Assembly: GCA_008973525.1 (NCBI GenBank)
Contig: WACJ01000101.1
Span: 930,001 to 994,000, forward strand
Reading direction: 5' to 3'
DNA from: Stenopsyche tienmushanensis
Lineage: Eukaryota; Arthropoda; Insecta; Trichoptera; Stenopsychidae
Length of the DNA stretch: 64,000 nucleotides
This document shows, piece by piece, positions 11,626 to 22,987 of this stretch. Position 1 is the first letter of the stretch. Each line of letters begins with the position of its first letter. Made by a program: the position numbers and the translations under genes. The notes under the pieces were generated by a model, which was given only the letters and a program-made list of their open reading frames with translations, was not told the origin of the DNA and made no database searches.

Positions 11626-11820
11626 CTAATTCGCCGCACTAACAACAACTTTTTGCATCAAAGGGCTACAATTAATAATGACAAAGGGTTCCTCTTTACA
11701 CTCGCAGCCCTTCATATGGCACTTGGGGTAGTACTTATTGCTTTCAGTGTAATTGCCGTCACGCCAAAAAAATGAGTCGGCAGTATACAAAAGGAATGCT
11801 TGATTATTTTGTGCGTACAT
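11626..11820 (-). other. Candidate cysteine-containing exon (unidentified)
   Basis: The minus frame has a coding-like central part: YTADSFFWRDGNYTESNKYY, then PKCHMKGCECKEEPFVIINC. It has four cysteines within about 25 residues and base composition near 50% GC, unlike the surrounding DNA. Upstream on the same strand there is a pyrimidine-containing stretch ending in TTGCTTAAG near 11845 that could serve as a splice acceptor. The frame stays open from there into this segment. It ends at a TAG at 11626. I do not recognise the family; it may be a last exon, a relic or chance. Confidence 0.25.
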
Positions 11821-12049
11821 TGAATGTACACATATTTGTAGGTCTTAAGCAATAACGAGAAAGTATTAATATGATAATTTACAGATCATACTCTTGTTAT
11901 TGCATAGGCGCAAATTAGATTGAACGAGACGAAAAGTGAAACTCATGCGTTGCCTCGCCTTTATTATGTATATATTTACGAAGGTAATATAAGAAGTTTT
12001 GCTTTGTCTGTTATTTTGTTCCAGGTGGGAAGTGATGTACCCATGTTCC

Positions 12050-12155
12050 ATTCATGGCTATGAATCGACGTAAAAACTCGGCTGTATCGCTGTGAAACAT
12101 CGTCAAACATTAAATTGAAACATCCTTACGACGCTGTTTTTGTTCAGTTAGATTT
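12050..12155 (-). pseudogene. mariner transposase fragment
   Basis: Minus strand reads LTEQKQRRKDVSI, a stop, then CLTMFHSDTAEFLRRFIA. This matches the mariner block just after RKLCARWVPRLLT and before the first catalytic Asp (ITMDE). Only about 35 codons survive, with an in-frame stop. Confidence 0.7.
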
Positions 12156-12300
12156 TTTTTTTCAATATTAACAGAAAATAAAATTAAAAAATATATTCAT
12201 TATGTGTTGTGTTAACCCTAAACAAGAAAAACACAAAAGCCGGCATGTGGTATACATACATATGCTAGGACACACAAGTCACCTTTACGCAATAAAATAT

Positions 12301-12498
12301 GCAAGTCATCTCAGGATTTACTTTTTCAAATCCAGGAAATCAGAATAAACCTGGATTGAGATGATCATTCAGAAATATTAATATTTCCTATCTCCCAAAT
12401 TTGTTGGTACGGTGAAATTTTTTTCAACAATGGATTTGAACCCGAACCTTTAGAATAAGAGTCCAGGATCTAAACCACTATACCAACACTTGGTCCAA
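12301..12498 (-). repeat. tRNA-derived SINE, copy 1
   Basis: In minus orientation the head reads GACCAAGTGTTGGTATAGTG (ending 12498) and continues to a perfect-looking polymerase III B box, GGTTCGGGTTCAAATCC (12432-12448). It is followed by a body containing TTTCACCGTACCAACAAATT and CCAGGTTTATTCTGATTTCC. The A-box-like TTGGTATAGTGG and the B box show tRNA ancestry. Other copies: 13600-13810, 18021-18094, 55813-55906. Confidence 0.75.
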
Positions 12499-13599
12499 GT
12501 TATAACAGTATACAATTAAATTATTTCATGTGGTTTTCGGTAGTATTTAACATAGTATAAATAGATCATGGTAATATTTTTTTCAGGTATTTTTGATCTA
12601 GTAAAAACATAAAATGGCTTTTCAGCTTATTGAAAAAAATACAATAAATTCTGTTCATCTAAAGCGCTTCCGAAAAACGTATTTGTACGTTTTTGGACGT
12701 TGGCGCTGTAATTTAATTGCGTAACTTTGTTTCATTGCGAAAGTAGATCATTAACTTCATAATTACGTTATAAACAAAAGGTGAGCGTCGGTTAAGCAAA
12801 TGGTGTGAGAATAATGGAAGTAAAATTTTTGGACCTTTTCTTGATGTAATTTTGTATCCATCTCGATAAAAAAAAGCTCAGCCTCATTCTAATAAAATTA
12901 ATTTTATCTCCTGGATTGTTTCTAAGCTTAATTGAAGTGACCGGACGTCGTCATATCCTCCTCTCCTCCGGGGCTTTAATCATCAGCATTTCCTTTCAAT
13001 CTCTTCTGCGAATTAAATACTGAAAATGTAAGGAGGATATGTTACATCCAGAGACAAGAAAATCGAGCTTGAACGTATGAAATTTTCTTGACCTGAATGA
13101 ATTCCGGTACATGCTAAACTGAAAACTTTCGCACGGCAAAGTTACTCAAACTCAGAGTAATTAATTTATTTCCCGTGTGAATAATTATAACTTGCACATT
13201 TCTGGGCTCCAAATGCAAGCATAAATTATCAAGAATATGTAACTGAATAAACGATATGCGAATGACAGAATTCAATGCGAACATTCTATTCATATCGCAT
13301 GATTTTCTTTATATTCAAAATGAACAACTGCAACAGCTGAAAACACGACATCATTAAAATATATCGCTTTAAAATTAATAAAAAAGATAACTGGAATTCC
13401 CTAATTTCCTATGAAGTTCGGCTCACCCAGATACCACTAAAATGTCACCCGAAGGGGGCCACAACGGGTTTTCTGTGAGGTTACCAATTTATATAGAGAA
13501 CTAAAAAAAAATCACTATAGTTCAATTATTTTTAACGGTGACTTGAAGTTTGAAAACTTTTATATATTTTTAAAATTTAAATAAGTGTAATCTAGATTT
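12499..13599. other. No gene; possible conserved non-coding stretch
   Basis: 12660-13140 is less AT-biased and unique within the window, containing homeodomain-like TAATTA and CATAATTACG motifs and a pyrimidine-rich CCTCCTCTCCTCCGGGG at 12957. Regulatory function is conceivable but not shown. Confidence 0.25.
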
Positions 13600-13810
13600 G
13601 ACCAAGTGTTGGTATATTGGCTTAGATCTTGGACTCTTGTTGCAAAGGTTCAGGTTCAAATCCAGATTATGGAAAAAAATTTCACCGTACCAACAAATTT
13701 AGGAAATCGGAAATATTGATATTTCTGATCGATTGTCTCGATCCAGGTTTACCCTGATTTCCAGGATTAGAAAAAGTAAATTCTGAGGCGATTCATAAAG
13801 TCGTGCAGGG
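13600..13810 (+). repeat. tRNA-derived SINE, copy 2
   Basis: Begins GACCAAGTGTTGGTATATTG (13600), followed by a tRNA-like segment with B box GGTTCAGGTTCAAATCC (about 13648-13664). The body then matches copy 1 through the TTTCACCGTACCAACAAATT and CCAGGTTTACCCTGATTTCC blocks. It ends near the AAAAAGTAAATTCTGAGGCG segment also seen at the 3' end of copy 1. Confidence 0.78.
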
Positions 13811-14075
13811 ACGCCCATGAGTGAGTAATTGAATTTGCAACAAAAATTAAATTATCATTTATATATAATGATAATTTCGCTACTCACTCATAGATTCTCT
13901 CCTCTCCTACTTTTCCAAATAATCCTACCCTTACTTTACCACGTGTGGAAGGCAACGGGAAACCACCACATTAAATCATTTCCCAAGTAAGATCTCCTAT
14001 GGAGATCCCCTATATCCGACATCGGATATGACACATCAAAGATTCATGCTTTGATGGACGTTATAAGGACTTTTA
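13811..14075. other. AT-rich foldback and flank between SINE and hAT relic
   Basis: ATGAGTGAGTA (13817-13827) faces TACTCACTCAT (about 13880-13890), with an inner palindrome AATTATCATTTATATA...ATGATAATT. It may be part of a small foldback element. Then comes GGAAGGCAACGGGAAACCAC (13948-13967), of unknown origin. Confidence 0.4.
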
Positions 14076-14079
14076 AAAA

Positions 14080-15350
14080 AAAATCTAGGTTAATTCCTCA
14101 GAAATGGAAAAAACGTAAATATTTAGAAGAATATCTGAAATTTCACTTATCTAACAATGGAATAGAGAAGCCACAATGCGTATTTTGTAAAGTTGTTCTC
14201 AGACATGAGTCTATGTAACCTTTAAAACTCAAACTCAAAGAAATTATCAAGCAAAAAAAACTTTACACAGTTTGAGAAAAGTTCATTAAATCTTGCATAT
14301 TGAAGATAGTGAAATTAATTCTTGGGGATTCCAGTAAAGTAAAGATGCAATGAATACCTCTGTATAATATAATAATATTATTCAACAACGTATATCATAA
14401 CTATCCGTTGAAGTTAAAGAGTAGATATGGAATGAAATCAAGGTTTCACCACTGTTTTCTTTTTAAGTTGATGAATCAAACGACTTAAGCTCGTGTGCTC
14501 AGTTGCTTGTCTTCGTGAAATATATCCATTCAGATGATATCAAAGAAGACTTTCTATTTTGTAGTGGACTTGAAACTACTACAAAAAGTGAAAATATTAT
14601 GGAGATGATTTTGAAACTGGAGGATAAAAGTGGATAAACGTCCATCGGTTTTGTGCGGATGGTGCACCATCTATGCTTGGATCAAAACTGGGTTTTCAGA
14701 AAAAAAAAGTAAAAGAACTAGATCCTCAAGCAAACTGCATGATTCACCGGTAAATCCTTGCTAGTAAAACTCACAGAAGACAACTCCTCTATAAGAGGTA
14801 CTTGATTCGCTGATAAAAATCGTAAATTGCATCAAACCTGAAGCTCATAACACACGTCTGTTTGAAGAACTGTGCAAAGGTATGAATTCTGAGGTTATTT
14901 TTTTTATACTGTAGTACGCTGGTTATTGAAAGAAAATGCTGTGAATAGTGTCTTTGAAATGAAAAATGAAATCAAGTTGTTCCTGGAAGTGCAAGAGAAA
15001 CATGACCTCATAGTATACTTTAATGACAATGTTTGGTTAAAAAGAATAGTATATCTAGCAGTTATATTCGAACAGCAAAAATTGGCTTAATTTGAAATTT
15101 CATGAAAAGGAAATGAATCTTATCGCATTTTATGATAATCTCGGGACATTTTTATCCAAGATGCAAAGCTTGCGAAGAGAAATAAATCTTGGAGACATTG
15201 CCATGTTAGATAAACTCTGCAGTGGTCAATAGGTGAAATAAATGAAAATTTGAAGGAGGAGATTATTGGGCATCTCAAACCCCTTGAAAACGAACTTCAG
15301 CGTTACTTCTCCGAGCTGAAAGAAGAAAAATCTACATTGACACGAAACGA
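14080..15350 (+). pseudogene. hAT transposase relic, ZBED/SCAND3-like, copy 1
   Basis: Concatenated plus-strand frames show a BED-type zinc finger, KKWKKRKYLEEYLKFHLSNN followed by IEKPQCVFCKVVL (about 14090-14210). Then come FFLQVDESNDLSSCAQLLVF (catalytic Asp in VDESND, about 14457-14515), an FLFCSGLETTTK block (14550-14590), and a frameshifted D-G-A-P-S-M-L-G-S motif (second catalytic Asp, about 14657). A degenerate C-M-I-H-R follows near 14740, then LLKENAVNSVFEMKNEIKLF (about 14925-14985) and LENELQRYFSELKEEKSTLT (about 15285-15345). The order equals that of the animal ZBED5/SCAND3-like hAT transposases. Many stops and frameshifts are present, and the C-terminal dimerisation domain is lost, so it is dead. 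Confidence 0.85.
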
Positions 15351-15559
15351 TTTATAATCCTTATAACTTTTTATGTATAATTTTATTTTAAATTATTTTC
15401 AATAAGTTTTCATTATACAAGATACGTGTTAAGGATTGAGCCAATCTGTTTCCATAGAGCTAAAAGCTGATTTTCTCGGAAATTAGCAGTTGTAGAATAT
15501 TTCACTGGTTTTATAAAAAATGAGCAGAACGGAATTCTAGGAATTAAAAAAATATATTC

Positions 15560-15870
15560 TGTACAATAAAGATGATCGTGTAAAAGAGTAATTCTTGTTC
15601 TACAAGTCTTTTCTCATCACAATTCGCGGTGAAGACGTATTCAAAATGCTAATACAGTTATTTGAGGAAAAGGGACTGGTTTGGTCAAAACTAATTGGCT
15701 TTTGTACAGCCTTCCACGATAGGAATACGTTTTAGATTTCGAGCAGTCGTGAAACAATTTGCTCAAATTTTGTCTTATCACTGCATGATACCATTTGGCT
15801 GCTAAGAAGCTTCCTTCAGATTTACTAAGTGCGTTGAGTGATGTAGTAAAAATTGTGAATCCTATTATTT
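15560..15870 (+). pseudogene. hAT transposase relic, ZBED/SCAND3-like, copy 2 (fragment)
   Basis: A second fragment of the same kind of transposase starts directly after copy 1. It repeats a part that copy 1 already has: FLFYKSF (near 15590), then RGEDVFKMLIQLFEEKGLVW and SKLIGFCT (15627-15702). A frameshift follows, then a degraded CMIHR-type segment and KLPSDLLSALSDVVKIVN (about 15806-15860). Because the same domain occurs twice in head-to-tail order, this is a separate insertion or duplication, not the continuation of copy 1. Confidence 0.75.
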
Positions 15871-16589
15871 TTTATTCTCACTTATTATTTTTGTTCGAGT
15901 TTTTTGAAGCATACAGAGTATTTTCGCAGCGACAATTTTAGATTGAAATTCAAAATAAATGCGAAAAATTAGATTACGACCGCGGAAATTTAATTTCGAT
16001 TTTTTATTATAGAGTCTTAAAATATTGTAATTGACAAGACACGCCTTTTAAAATAATCTTATTTATTGCGAAGGCGGCAATAAATTAGGTTATTTTTTGA
16101 AGATTTGTTATATTTTCATTGGAATAAATTTATTTGAACACTCAAAATTCAGCGCAAATTATTAGGCTTAATATATTTGCATTTTTTTTTGTTGTAATAC
16201 ATACATAACATCAAATTAGCCCAATAAATACTGTTATGAATTAAGAGAAAGAAATATTTATTTCATGGAATATCAACAGCTGTTAACACAATACAAAATA
16301 CAGTAAACAACATAAAGCTAATTAGAGATATTCACTAATAGACAACGAAGTAAAAATAAATAATACCTAAATCATTATAATAACATTGAAAAATTACATG
16401 TGGGGTTCCGATGTTAAAAAATGATTTGATGATGGCTTGTTTTGCTGGATTAATAGGCGTATCGAAAATGTCTAAATTGTATTTTTTGCTGAGTATATTA
16501 AAGTTAAGTATACTAAATTTATATTCAAGTTGAAAGTCAATAGGGTCTTACAATAAGGATGCTCGATTTTTAAGTGTATATAAAACAAG
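15871..16589. other. No feature recognised
   Basis: Very AT-rich DNA with no frames or repeats that I could assign. Confidence 0.4.
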
Positions 16590-16980
16590 TTGTATATGTG
16601 ATATTCAATCAATTTCCAATCAAGGTTCAATTTTCGATGACTATCTCGTAAATCTGGCTGAATTTGCCGGATGGCGTTCTTTATGTTGACTTTGAGGGCA
16701 ATAATTATTATGGCTATTTATACGCATAAACCTGCGAATTAAAAAAAAGTCTCAAAGGGCCTCAATCATACCCTCAAATCGCTTGTGCAGAATGTCCATC
16801 GTAGCATGCGCTGTGTGTTGAAAACGCATATTATCGATATCTAAATCAACTAATCCAGGCTACATGAAATCGTTTATCATTGTTCTACAGCGCTCGCCAT
16901 TGACGGTTACGGCAATATCAGAAATGTTTCTCGAACGGAGCACTGATTTTGAAAATAAAATTTCATAGCTTATGCACATT
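16590..16980 (-). pseudogene. Tc1/mariner-superfamily transposase 3' half
   Basis: Minus strand reads AVTVNGERCRTMINDFM, a stop in place of a conserved W codon, then LVDLDIDNMRFQHTAHATMD and ILHKRFEGMIEAL. After decay it continues with ALKVNIKNAIRQIQPDLRD and a final RKLNLDWKL segment (about 16620-16700). The order VTVNGxRYRxM, MxFQQDGATCH, AxxxNIxxxIxxIxPxL is that of the same Tc1-like family as 59557-61648. The catalytic FQQDGATCH has become FQHTAHATM, so the second Asp is lost, and a stretch including the DLTPLD motif is deleted. Confidence 0.8.
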
Positions 16981-18020
16981 ATAAAACGCTATACTTTTGC
17001 GTAACAATTTGTCATATACTGATAGATAATTCGTAATAAGTTTTAAAGGTGTTGCTTTAACAAAAAGTCCGCTATAACCTAAGAAATCTTTAACCTTTTT
17101 TGCTTTTGCATTGAAAATGATTATAATAGTTCTCATTTCAAACAATTTTCAAGATTTAATTTGCAGCTAGTACGTGTAATTAGCTCCGCGGGCCCATGGT
17201 CGAGAATCTCTGCACTATATCAATACTCGAAAGGATTGTTTAGTGCCATACATTTAATTCCCTGAGTTCTTATGGATTTTTCTATTCAATTGTGAGCAAT
17301 CTGAATTTGAAATATGAACCGGCAATCGTTGTTCACAATATCGCATTACTTATTTTTCTTCTTTTAAATCGCATTCGGCACACAAATAAATATATTTGCC
17401 CATAGGAACTCTAACATATTACTTCGCTTCTTGGCTGAAAAGATTTCCGGTCTTTTCATTTTGCGAGTTTTCTTAAAGTGAGAGAGATGGTCAAACTAAA
17501 TATCATTTATTTGTGATTCTACTTGCCGGCATCTTTGCCCGGCAAACGGTTCACCCCAATCCACCCCTAACAGAAGAATGAGTCGTCCACTCACCGAGGG
17601 ATGCTAAAGGAGAATGATACATACTTAGGTTTTTAGCGCAACAAAACATTCTCATAGTACAAAAGCACTCAATAGATAAGCGAATCAAGTGCCTTCGGTA
17701 ACACACATTCCACTATCTCTCACTTACATCTATCTCTATTTATCCACTTTTCGCTATTAGTTATAAAAAATAAATAATACTCCTTCGTTTTTTCATCATA
17801 CTTCAAGTTGCGACAGGAAAACTACCTTGTTTTAAAATAAATAACACAAATAAAATAGGAAATATTAGTTAAATCTCTTTTCCATGTTAGAGTATTTTAA
17901 AAGTTATATCATTAATGTGGCTTCCGTTCTAGTCAATGAATTGAGATAGTTGAACTTTGAAGCTTTGTAACGATCATGCAGGGGACTATATTAAATATTT
18001 CTCTATAATATGGAAAACAT
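16981..18020. other. No gene; possible MITE ends
   Basis: TAAAGTGAGAGAGATGG near 17474 is nearly inverse to CCACTATCTCTCACTTA near 17712, so 17474-17728 may be a short inverted-repeat element; no target duplication was found. At 17799-17850 TACTTCAAGTTGCGACAGGA matches the left end of the TACAGGATG MITE family (10667, 27414), without a visible right end. Confidence 0.4.
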
Positions 18021-18094
18021 GACCAAGTGGACTCTTATTGTAAAGATTCGGGTTCAAATCCAGATTGTGGAAAAAAAATTCGCCGTATTAATTT
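18021..18094 (+). repeat. tRNA-derived SINE, copy 3 (internally deleted)
   Basis: GACCAAGT is joined directly to GGACTCTTATTGTAAAG and then a B box GATTCGGGTTCAAATCC, so the A-box region is deleted relative to the 13600 copy. It ends shortly after the poly-A-rich spacer. Confidence 0.7.
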
Positions 18095-18099
18095 CGCCG

Positions 18100-18186
18100 T
18101 AATTTCGAAGATGTCGCTGTTAAATTGACAAATCTGTAGCGATTAACAACGCCATTGGGCGGGGATGAAATTTCACCCACGCTACA
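18100..18186. repeat. LTR-like repeat, terminal fragment
   Basis: GAAGATGTCGCTGTTAA and GGGGATGAAATTTCACCCAC followed by GCTACA match the end of the longer repeats at 33578-33951 and 21395-21850. Only the TGTAG...CTACA-type terminus survives. Confidence 0.6.
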
Positions 18187-18354
18187 ATATCGTTAAAGTG
18201 ATGGAATTGTGTCATTTTTATTTTACCATAGGAGAGCTTTAAATCAACACAACACATGTTTAATAGATTGCATACATTGTATACTCAGAATTATGCTAAA
18301 AGTAACGCCTAATCAGTTATGTGTGTATGCGTGTCTATACGAACAATAGCATAA

Positions 18355-18465
18355 AGCAAATACTAGACCAATAGCTTGGCTATTTTATTATATATTACAC
18401 AAACACAGCTTCATTTTTAGTTAAAATTTTGCTAAAAACGGAAAAGAGAAATGCATAAAATCAAC
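18355..18465 (+). repeat. Dispersed repeat R1, copy 1
   Basis: From CTAGACCAATAGC through CTATTTTATTATATATTACA and on to ATGCATAAAAT, this closely matches 53188-53292 in the same orientation. Element type unknown. Confidence 0.65.
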
Positions 18466-20373
18466 TTTTTTTTGGGATATAAGCAATTTCGCTTTCAATT
18501 TGACCATGTGAATTTTTATCTCATTGATATTATCATATTTTTTTATTTCGTAACGAGCGTCCTAAAGACCTAAACAAATAGTAATTAATGGTTGGATATT
18601 CGATCAACATAGCTGGATGGGGTGGAAGCTTTAAACCAAGCTCAATTAATTTTTCTTGTGCGAATTTTACAAAATAAGAACTTGAAGACATTAAATAATT
18701 TATTAAATGTATTATTAAGTCTTTCATATTTATTTTTAATATTAAATATGCCAGACTTAGAGTTAATATTTTCACTGTTTAAAACTGCATTTGTATTATT
18801 AATATTGTAGCATTTTGTATTTGGCAAGCGAAATTAAATTAAGCAAAGTTGATGTATACATTAAATTTTAGCAACCAGCAAAATATCTATTTTTCGATCG
18901 AAAGTCAATTAATAATTTGAATCAACGAGTTGCCACACGAAAGCAAAGACCTGCTCAGATTATGATTTGAGGCTTTATAACTATCAATCAAATATGTACA
19001 TATATTTTTTAGCACGTTTTGTTAGTTAACCAATACAATGGTTGTTTAATTACGTTTAAGCAATACAAATTTGAATTACACCACATAAATGGTAAATAAT
19101 CTAAAAAATGTCAATATTTTTTGCACTTAAGACTATTGTACAAAACATGATTTTTATTACGTTACAGATAATTGCAAAAATAAGTAGGACGCACATATTT
19201 TTCATTGGTATTATTTTGCGATTAGCGTCAATTAATGCGAAATCCAAACGTATAAGATCATTATACAACAGCGTGCAATGCTCGTAAAAAATGTATGTTT
19301 CTTAAACTTAAAAATTAAATTTAAAAATAAAAATTATTGCTAAAGGCGCGTCAAAATTCTAATGAATAATAGTTTAAATTAATTAAATATTTATATATAT
19401 TAAATATGTTTTTGTTAGAGAATATTAAGGCTTATATAAATATATTAAATAATGAGGCTTGAACGAGCAAAGCACTACTTACAAGCCAATTTCCAATTTT
19501 TACAAAACAGTACGCCAAAAACTGAAATATATATTCCGGCGTGTAAAATCCGAATACCTTATAACGAGTTTCCGTTAAAACGTTGATATGCACCGTCTTT
19601 GCTCCTTTGAATATCAAACATGCCCTCAAAGTCCAGCAAAATTTCAAGCTCTTAAACGTCTATCCAAATAGAACCATATCAAATTCCAAGCCTTTACTTG
19701 CAATTTATAAATCGTTCATGTGTCTTGCGCAAAGACGTAGACTTATTTACATACAAAGGCTTTAGAGTTGAGAACGATTTCGTGGTGCAATCCTCACAAG
19801 AGTTTGGTCTAATCTTCTTATGTACAACAAACTAGTTCACTCCTAAATGCAATTGCCACTTGAGATGCTGTTAAGTGACCTAACGTTGATTAAATGTAGG
19901 ATATACGTTGAATTGCATGTAATCTTAAAAGCATTTGACTTCGATTTGAATTTGAGAATTTGCATTTGATCACTTGAGAATACTCAAATGAAGATATTAT
20001 TCACTTTATATTTAATACATTTTTTATTCATGTGTGGAGCAATCAATTCATTTCGCTTAGCATTCGTTTGAGTTTTTCGTCATCAATGTTGTTAGTTAGT
20101 GGGACGCGCGGCTCATGCTTATACTTTGTATACGCTGCTTATTTAATTTGTTAGTGTATTTCATTAGCAGATTTTTTTGAGCGATAATTTCAAATGCAAA
20201 TCCTTTGAAAACAATCATGTATTTAAAGTTGGTAATGTATCGGACATTAGATATGAAAAGTGTGATGATATGTTTATCTTAAATTGTGGATTAAAGCTGT
20301 CATATTGAAGTTTTGCTGTCAAATGCAAACGAGCAAAGGGCAAAGATGGAAGTAGATTCTTTGGGTTATACAG
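18466..20373. other. No feature recognised
   Basis: AT-rich; the short frames around 18530-18830 and 19430-19765 occur on both strands, have no motifs and are taken as chance. Confidence 0.4.
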
Positions 20374-21290
20374 GATGTGTTCCCTAATTAATGCGACCAA
20401 ATTTATAAAAAAATAATTTATTGTACATATTTGTACGATTATTTAAAAATCTTCTAAATGGCACTCTTTTGCGTTGATACACTTCTAGAGGCAGTGTTTT
20501 TAGACTAAAAAGCCTTCTCCGAGATGTCTTTTAGAGTCAATGTAAGATGAGCCAAGATGTTTTCAATCGTATCTCAACGTTTTCCTTTCAGGATTCCTTT
20601 TAAGCAAGGAACCAAAAAAATCAGATAAGAACTGTAGGGAGGTTATTTTTCCTATGGAAGAAGTATTTTTTCAGTGTCAGTCTCCCCCTGGTATTGTACA
20701 CGCATAGCTTCAGAGGGCCTCCGTCTCTCTTTTTAGTGCCCTCTTTGGCGCTCATAGTTTTTTTCACGTATGCCTTCCAAGAATCCCAGTTCATCGGGTT
20801 TTATCGGTATAGGTTTTAAAATAGCCATATCCTGTCATTACTTGCGTCAAGTGGTAGGTTATATCTTAGTGTTTCCGGGCCTTCCATCAACTTATAACCG
20901 GTATTAGTCGATGGGTTCATCTTTCTTTGGTGCACTTCTTTTGGTTTCTGCTCGTGCGATGTGCAGTTATTGGGATCTTCAAAGATCAAGTTCCTCTTAT
21001 TTGCCAGGAGGCCCACCGGGGGGACTCCGGCGATTAAGAGCACCGTGTTCTCAGATAGGGAGGCTGGGGAATCATTGAGGTACTGTTCCTGGCCAGGAAA
21101 TAATTAACAACGAAGACGCCATGGGTTGGTGCATTGTCGTGATGAAGCTTCCATGCATCTTTGCGTTCTTTGTAACAATGCGCTCGGTTGGTCAGAGTCC
21201 AAACAATCACGCACACATGCACATTTTCGATGATTCGAGGTGTTGATATAATGTTATAACTAAGTTTTAATGTTAGCAGCTTCCTCAACT
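20374..21290 (-). pseudogene. mariner-like transposase 3' half, interrupted
   Basis: On the minus strand 21040-21200 reads KDAWKLHHDNAPTHGVFVVN, then YFLARNSTSMIPQPPY. This is the mariner block with the second catalytic Asp (HHDNAPAH) followed by the IPQPPYSPDLAP region; the SPDLAPxDFFLFP part is lost after PPY. About 250 bp further on, 20520-20640 has a weak LKGIL.GKR.DTIENILAHL match to the segment that follows DFFLFP, so 20650-21030 may be an insertion of unknown origin or strongly decayed. At 20374 TACAGGATGTGTTCC could be the terminal repeat. Frames at 20816-21043 are unexplained. Confidence 0.65.
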
Positions 21291-21394
21291 TAACCCAGCA
21301 GGATAAAATGTATTGCAGTGTATCATCGCATCTGGAAAAAAAGTATTACTTATGGAATGCTCCTTATATCTTGCTTCCTATATGCGCTTCGGGA

Positions 21395-21850
21395 TATTCA
21401 AATTACACATGTTTGAGGCGGGGGCGCTCTCGGGGGCAGAGTCCCCGGGTGGCTCCCCGCCTCTACGTGCTCGTCGGGATGGCTGCGCTACTGCACGGGT
21501 CCGTTCTTCTATCGGGCTGTGATGCTGCTGGACGAATGGATGGCGTCGAATGAAAAGACTCTTTTCGCAAGATAATTATTTATTTCGCACTACAGATAGA
21601 GAGAGAGAGGTCTGGCTGCAGGAGAGACGACCTCCCGCAGCCAAGGCCAACCGACGACTCTCCCGAATCCCGCTTCCTGCGCGCACTACCCAACCGGTAA
21701 CGATGCACGCGCAAGAAGCGATCGGTCGGTAAGCAGGTGCAATGTCTCCGTAGGGCCACAAGAGATGGCGCTGTTAAAATAGCACATTTCACCTGAAGAG
21801 AAATGAAAGATGTCGCTACTATGCGGGGATGATAAATCACCCACCCTGCA
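21395..21850 (-). repeat. Solo LTR-like repeat, copy 1
   Basis: It shares with 33578-33951 nearly all of the stretch from CACTGCACGGGTCCGTTCTT to a CACCC-rich end; the first 100 bp (GGGGCGCTCTCGGGGGCAGA onward) also resemble 23757-23800. Minus orientation is proposed because that strand carries AATAAATAA as a possible polyadenylation signal, and a TTGGTGTCAGAA primer-site-like motif adjoins related copies (23727-23742 and 50513-50526). Tips TGTAG...CTACA fit LTRs. It is markedly more GC-rich than its surroundings. Open frames within it are chance. Confidence 0.5.
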
Positions 21851-22987
21851 AGTTCGTTCTGCCTTTGGATTGTGGAAAGCGAACTGGAGGATAGGATGAT
21901 TAGGTGGTTGACATAAACGCGTCCATTTTGATTATTATCTTTATTTAACGGAAAGAGAGATTACATTCGCGAGATTACAAACAAACCCATCAGAAAAAAT
22001 ATCTCTTCCCACAATTAAGTTTATTCGTGAATTCTCTTTCAGTGAGACGCGGGGAAAGAAGTGAAGTAATGCATACTTAGAAATACGCTGTTTATTTTAC
22101 AAATTTATTATTTTTTTTGAGAAAATGGTTTCCGAGCTTATTTACAAAAGTGTAAAAACGATCAAATTAACCGACAGTAGCACGTTTCGTATAAATTGGA
22201 CTATTTGAACACTATATCCGAGAAAGTTGTCAATAGTTTATATCATCATGTTTTGATCATAAAATAAATAAACGGCGCGAAATATATGGCTGAGTGTACG
22301 CTAAGAGTTAAAACGTAGAGATGGTCATGTCCAAATGGAATTTATCCGGAAGTGGCGAGTTGTATTGAAGGTATTTGGAGTTCCGTAGCTGGTTGGCACG
22401 TGGAGCAGTCGATTTATCTTGAAATAGTTGGGAGTCTGACGGGTTGCTATTGCAGAAATGTGAAGTGATTTCCGGATGATAGCAGAGCCGGTAACGACCT
22501 CCAGGGCCACTGCACTGGCCGCAAGCGCGACACGGAAGTCACGCTACATTAACACTTTGCCGTTTGTAATGTCAATTTCGTTCGCTTCACTTTTCTTCAT
22601 CGACATTCAGCCAGCAAGACATCCTCAAATTGAATAACGAGCCAAGAAAATAGGAAGCCAGCCAGCGACTTATCGACGTATCGAATTTTAAACAATCAAT
22701 TCCAGCACTCAACTTTGTAACGATATATTATGTTTCTGGACTCCCAATCGTTGAAAATAATAGATTTATACATTTTTTCATAATACGTAACGTGTGAAAA
22801 AATCCGTGGCGTGTTTGACGGCAAAGTCGTTAGAAATGCATTAGGGTTTCGCATATGAAATTGCCGAATCTGTAAGTGTAAACTTAGTATTTTCAAACAA
22901 AACCAAATGCATTTAATTAAAATAAGCTCGATCAGCTAAAACATTACTTGCCAATAAGTAATTAGTACATGAGCGACATCTATAAAT
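21851..22987. other. No gene recognised
   Basis: A GC-balanced stretch at 22320-22540 ends in CACGCTACA, like the LTR-like tips, and may be a diverged member of that repeat. The remainder is AT-rich without recognisable content. Confidence 0.35.

Noticed and set aside
12427..12498. A functional tRNA gene
   Set aside because: The B box is good but there is no acceptor-stem pairing or anticodon arm, and the same sequence with a common tail recurs as a SINE.
17474..17728. Inverted repeat AAAGTGAGAGAGATGG as a firm MITE
   Set aside because: Ends match only partly, no target duplication and no second copy in the window.
21308..21553. Frames inside the GC-rich repeat as coding exons
   Set aside because: The stretch is a dispersed repeat with other copies whose frames are not conserved.
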